Origin: Archangium sp.
GTDB lineage: Bacteria > Myxococcota > Myxococcia > Myxococcales > Myxococcaceae
DNA: 8,375 nt
Assembly (NCBI GenBank): GCA_016793525.1
Contig: JAEUJT010000483.1
Coordinates: forward strand, 1-8,375
Direction of reading: 5' to 3'
The translations under genes and the position numbers were made by a program. The notes under the pieces are model-generated. The model was not told the DNA's origin, did no database searches, and saw only the letters and a list, made by a program, of their open reading frames with translations. Of the stretch, positions 6,035-8,375 are shown in pieces (position 1 is the first letter of the stretch; each line of letters begins with the position of its first letter).

Positions 6035-6805
6035 ATGACTCGCACGCTTTTCCTCCACTCCACCGGGACGGGGCCATTTCTGTGGGACTCCGTGCCAGAG
6101 GAGGTCGTGCCGTCTTCAGAGCGCGTCACGCCATCGAACCTCGGGTACCCGCCGGGCGAACCAACTCCCCGTGGCCAAACCGTCTCCGTGGCCGACGACG
6201 CCTCGCACGTGTTTCCCCAACTGCCGGAGGGCGACTTCAACCTGGTGGCGCATTCGTATGGCGGCTTGTTGGCGTTGCACCTGCTCCCGGCGCTCGGCCC
6301 GCGCGTGCGATCGCTCTGTCTCTTCGAGCCGGTGCTGTTCGGAGCGCTCGCCGACGACGACGCCTCACCCGCCGACGCCGTGGCCCAAGCGAGAGAATTC
6401 CGCGGGCACGAGTGGTTCCTCACCGACGTCGAGCGTGGAGGCACGGAGCCCTGGCTCGAGGTCTTCATCGACTATTGGAACCGCCCCGGCTCGTGGAAGC
6501 GGCTCCCGGAGTTGATGCGGCACCACAACCTGCAGCTCGGGTGGAAGATGTTCCAAGAGGTGCGCGCCGTGTTCTTCGACGCGCGTACCTTCGACGCCTG
6601 GCCGCTCCCTCGCGTGCCCGTCACGCTGGTGAAGGGCGAGCGCAGCCCCGTCGCCTCGCGGGCGATGATCGACGCGCTGGCGAAGCGGAACGCCCACGCG
6701 CGCGTGGTGGAGCTGGCCGGCACCGGACACATGGCGCCGCTCACTCACCCCGCGAAGGTGCACGAGGCCCTCGCGGTGCACCTGGCGACCGCACGCGAAT
6801 CGTGA
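6035..6805 (+). CDS. Alpha/beta-hydrolase fold protein
   Basis: A 256-residue cytoplasmic protein (no signal peptide) with the order of an alpha/beta hydrolase. The first strand and oxyanion turn are TLFLHSTGTGPFLW (4-17). The nucleophile elbow is AHSYGG, giving Ser74. A cap region follows FEPVLF and includes WFLTDVERGG and FIDYWNRPGSW. Strand VPVTLVKGERSP (194-205) should carry the acid residue, with Glu202 a candidate. His232 in GTGHMAPLTHP is the catalytic base. Substrate cannot be deduced; esterase, C-C hydrolase or haloperoxidase-like relatives share this layout. The ATG at 6035 places the first beta strand at the N-terminus; an in-frame GTG at 5999 would add 12 residues and leave only 18 bp to the divergent lipoprotein start. 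No strong ribosome binding site supports either. Closely divergent from the lipoprotein gene, 54 bp between starts, so the two may share control. Confidence 0.87.
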   Translation: MTRTLFLHSTGTGPFLWDSVPEEVVPSSERVTPSNLGYPPGEPTPRGQTVSVADDASHVFPQLPEGDFNLVAHSYGGLLALHLLPALGPRVRSLCLFEPVLFGALADDDASPADAVAQAREFRGHEWFLTDVERGGTEPWLEVFIDYWNRPGSWKRLPELMRHHNLQLGWKMFQEVRAVFFDARTFDAWPLPRVPVTLVKGERSPVASRAMIDALAKRNAHARVVELAGTGHMAPLTHPAKVHEALAVHLATARES

Positions 6806-7035
6806 AGGCGCCTTGCGTGGCCCGGAGGTCAGGAGCCACACCTCGATTTCAACGAGCAGGCGGAGAACGCAACGAACGCGGCGGCGGCAATCGGGAGTGG
6901 GCCGAACCTCGCCGCTCTGTGAAGCGCCTCCGAACGGGACACCCGCCGGGGGTGCGCTCCACCCAGGGCCGAGGCTGACGCAGCGCGGCTTTCAACGTCG
7001 GAGTCGCTCCACCGCGAACTGGCTACAGTGAGCGG
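6806..7035 (+). other. Intergenic region before the L-serine dehydratase gene
   Basis: No protein-like frame is convincing in these 230 bp. A perfect 10-bp palindrome AAGGCGCCTT (6805-6814) overlaps the end of the hydrolase stop codon, and a short inverted repeat CACCC/GGGTG around GCCGG lies at 6940-6954. Neither is followed by a T-run, so neither is a standard terminator. The region should carry the promoter of the dehydratase gene. Confidence 0.4.
7024..7029 (+). promoter_or_regulatory. Candidate -10 element immediately upstream of the dehydratase start
   Basis: TACAGT fits the TANNNT -10 pattern and ends six bases before the GTG at 7036. There is no good Shine-Dalgarno sequence, so a leaderless transcript starting at the GTG is possible. 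No clear -35 hexamer lies at the proper distance, which keeps confidence low. Confidence 0.25.

Positions 7036-8375
<1,340 letters not shown>

Noticed and set aside
5981..6058. Upstream extension of the lipoprotein gene to an ATG at 6058
   Set aside because: It would put 26 polar residues before an otherwise standard signal peptide and overlap the divergent hydrolase start.
6940..6954. CACCC/GGGTG inverted repeat upstream of sdaA considered as a riboswitch or terminator stem
   Set aside because: Only 5 bp with flanking bases unpaired and no T-run; inverted repeats this short are common by chance in G+C-rich DNA.

Overview
The window is G+C-rich DNA (about two thirds by eye) with strongly G/C-ending codons. 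It looks like a myxobacterium (Myxococcota): two lipoproteins carry low-complexity Asp-Ala-Gly linkers just after the lipidated cysteine, a style common in that group. This assignment is inference; no rRNA or other phylogenetic marker is present. No tRNA, CRISPR array, insertion sequence or phage gene was seen.

Layout, left to right. 37-2181 (+): large secreted lipoprotein with a signal peptide, an Ala-Val-Asp-Ala-Gly-Ser tandem repeat, a probable beta-sandwich and a right-handed parallel beta-helix ending in a DIGAYEY-type C-terminal motif. 2227-3441 (+): serA, D-3-phosphoglycerate dehydrogenase with an ACT regulatory domain; its start codon is abutted by a perfect 8-bp inverted repeat. 3442-3814: no intact gene; possibly the wreck of a small secreted-protein gene. 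3815-5206 (-): FAD-linked oxidase of the D-2-hydroxyglutarate/D-lactate dehydrogenase family. 5231-5980 (-): small lipoprotein, 24 bp upstream of the oxidase gene and probably co-transcribed with it. 6035-6805 (+): alpha/beta hydrolase, divergent from the lipoprotein. 7036 to the window end (+): iron-sulfur L-serine dehydratase (sdaA type), cut off a few residues before its C-terminus.

Metabolically the centre of the window is serine. SerA starts L-serine synthesis, and in studied bacteria it also reduces 2-oxoglutarate to D-2-hydroxyglutarate, regenerating NAD+. The convergent flavoenzyme is a good candidate to re-oxidise that D-2-hydroxyglutarate. The dehydratase at the right end destroys L-serine to pyruvate and ammonia. 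Synthesis, by-product recycling and degradation therefore lie within about 6 kb, though on different strands and in at least three transcription units.

The least understood parts are the small lipoprotein, whose C-terminal domain has a Thr-Asp / Val-Ser-Val-Thr-Arg core that may be a degenerate PD-(D/E)XK-like fold; the hairpin over the serA initiation region; and the unexplained 373 bp downstream of serA. I found no clear evidence of a new defence or mobile system.
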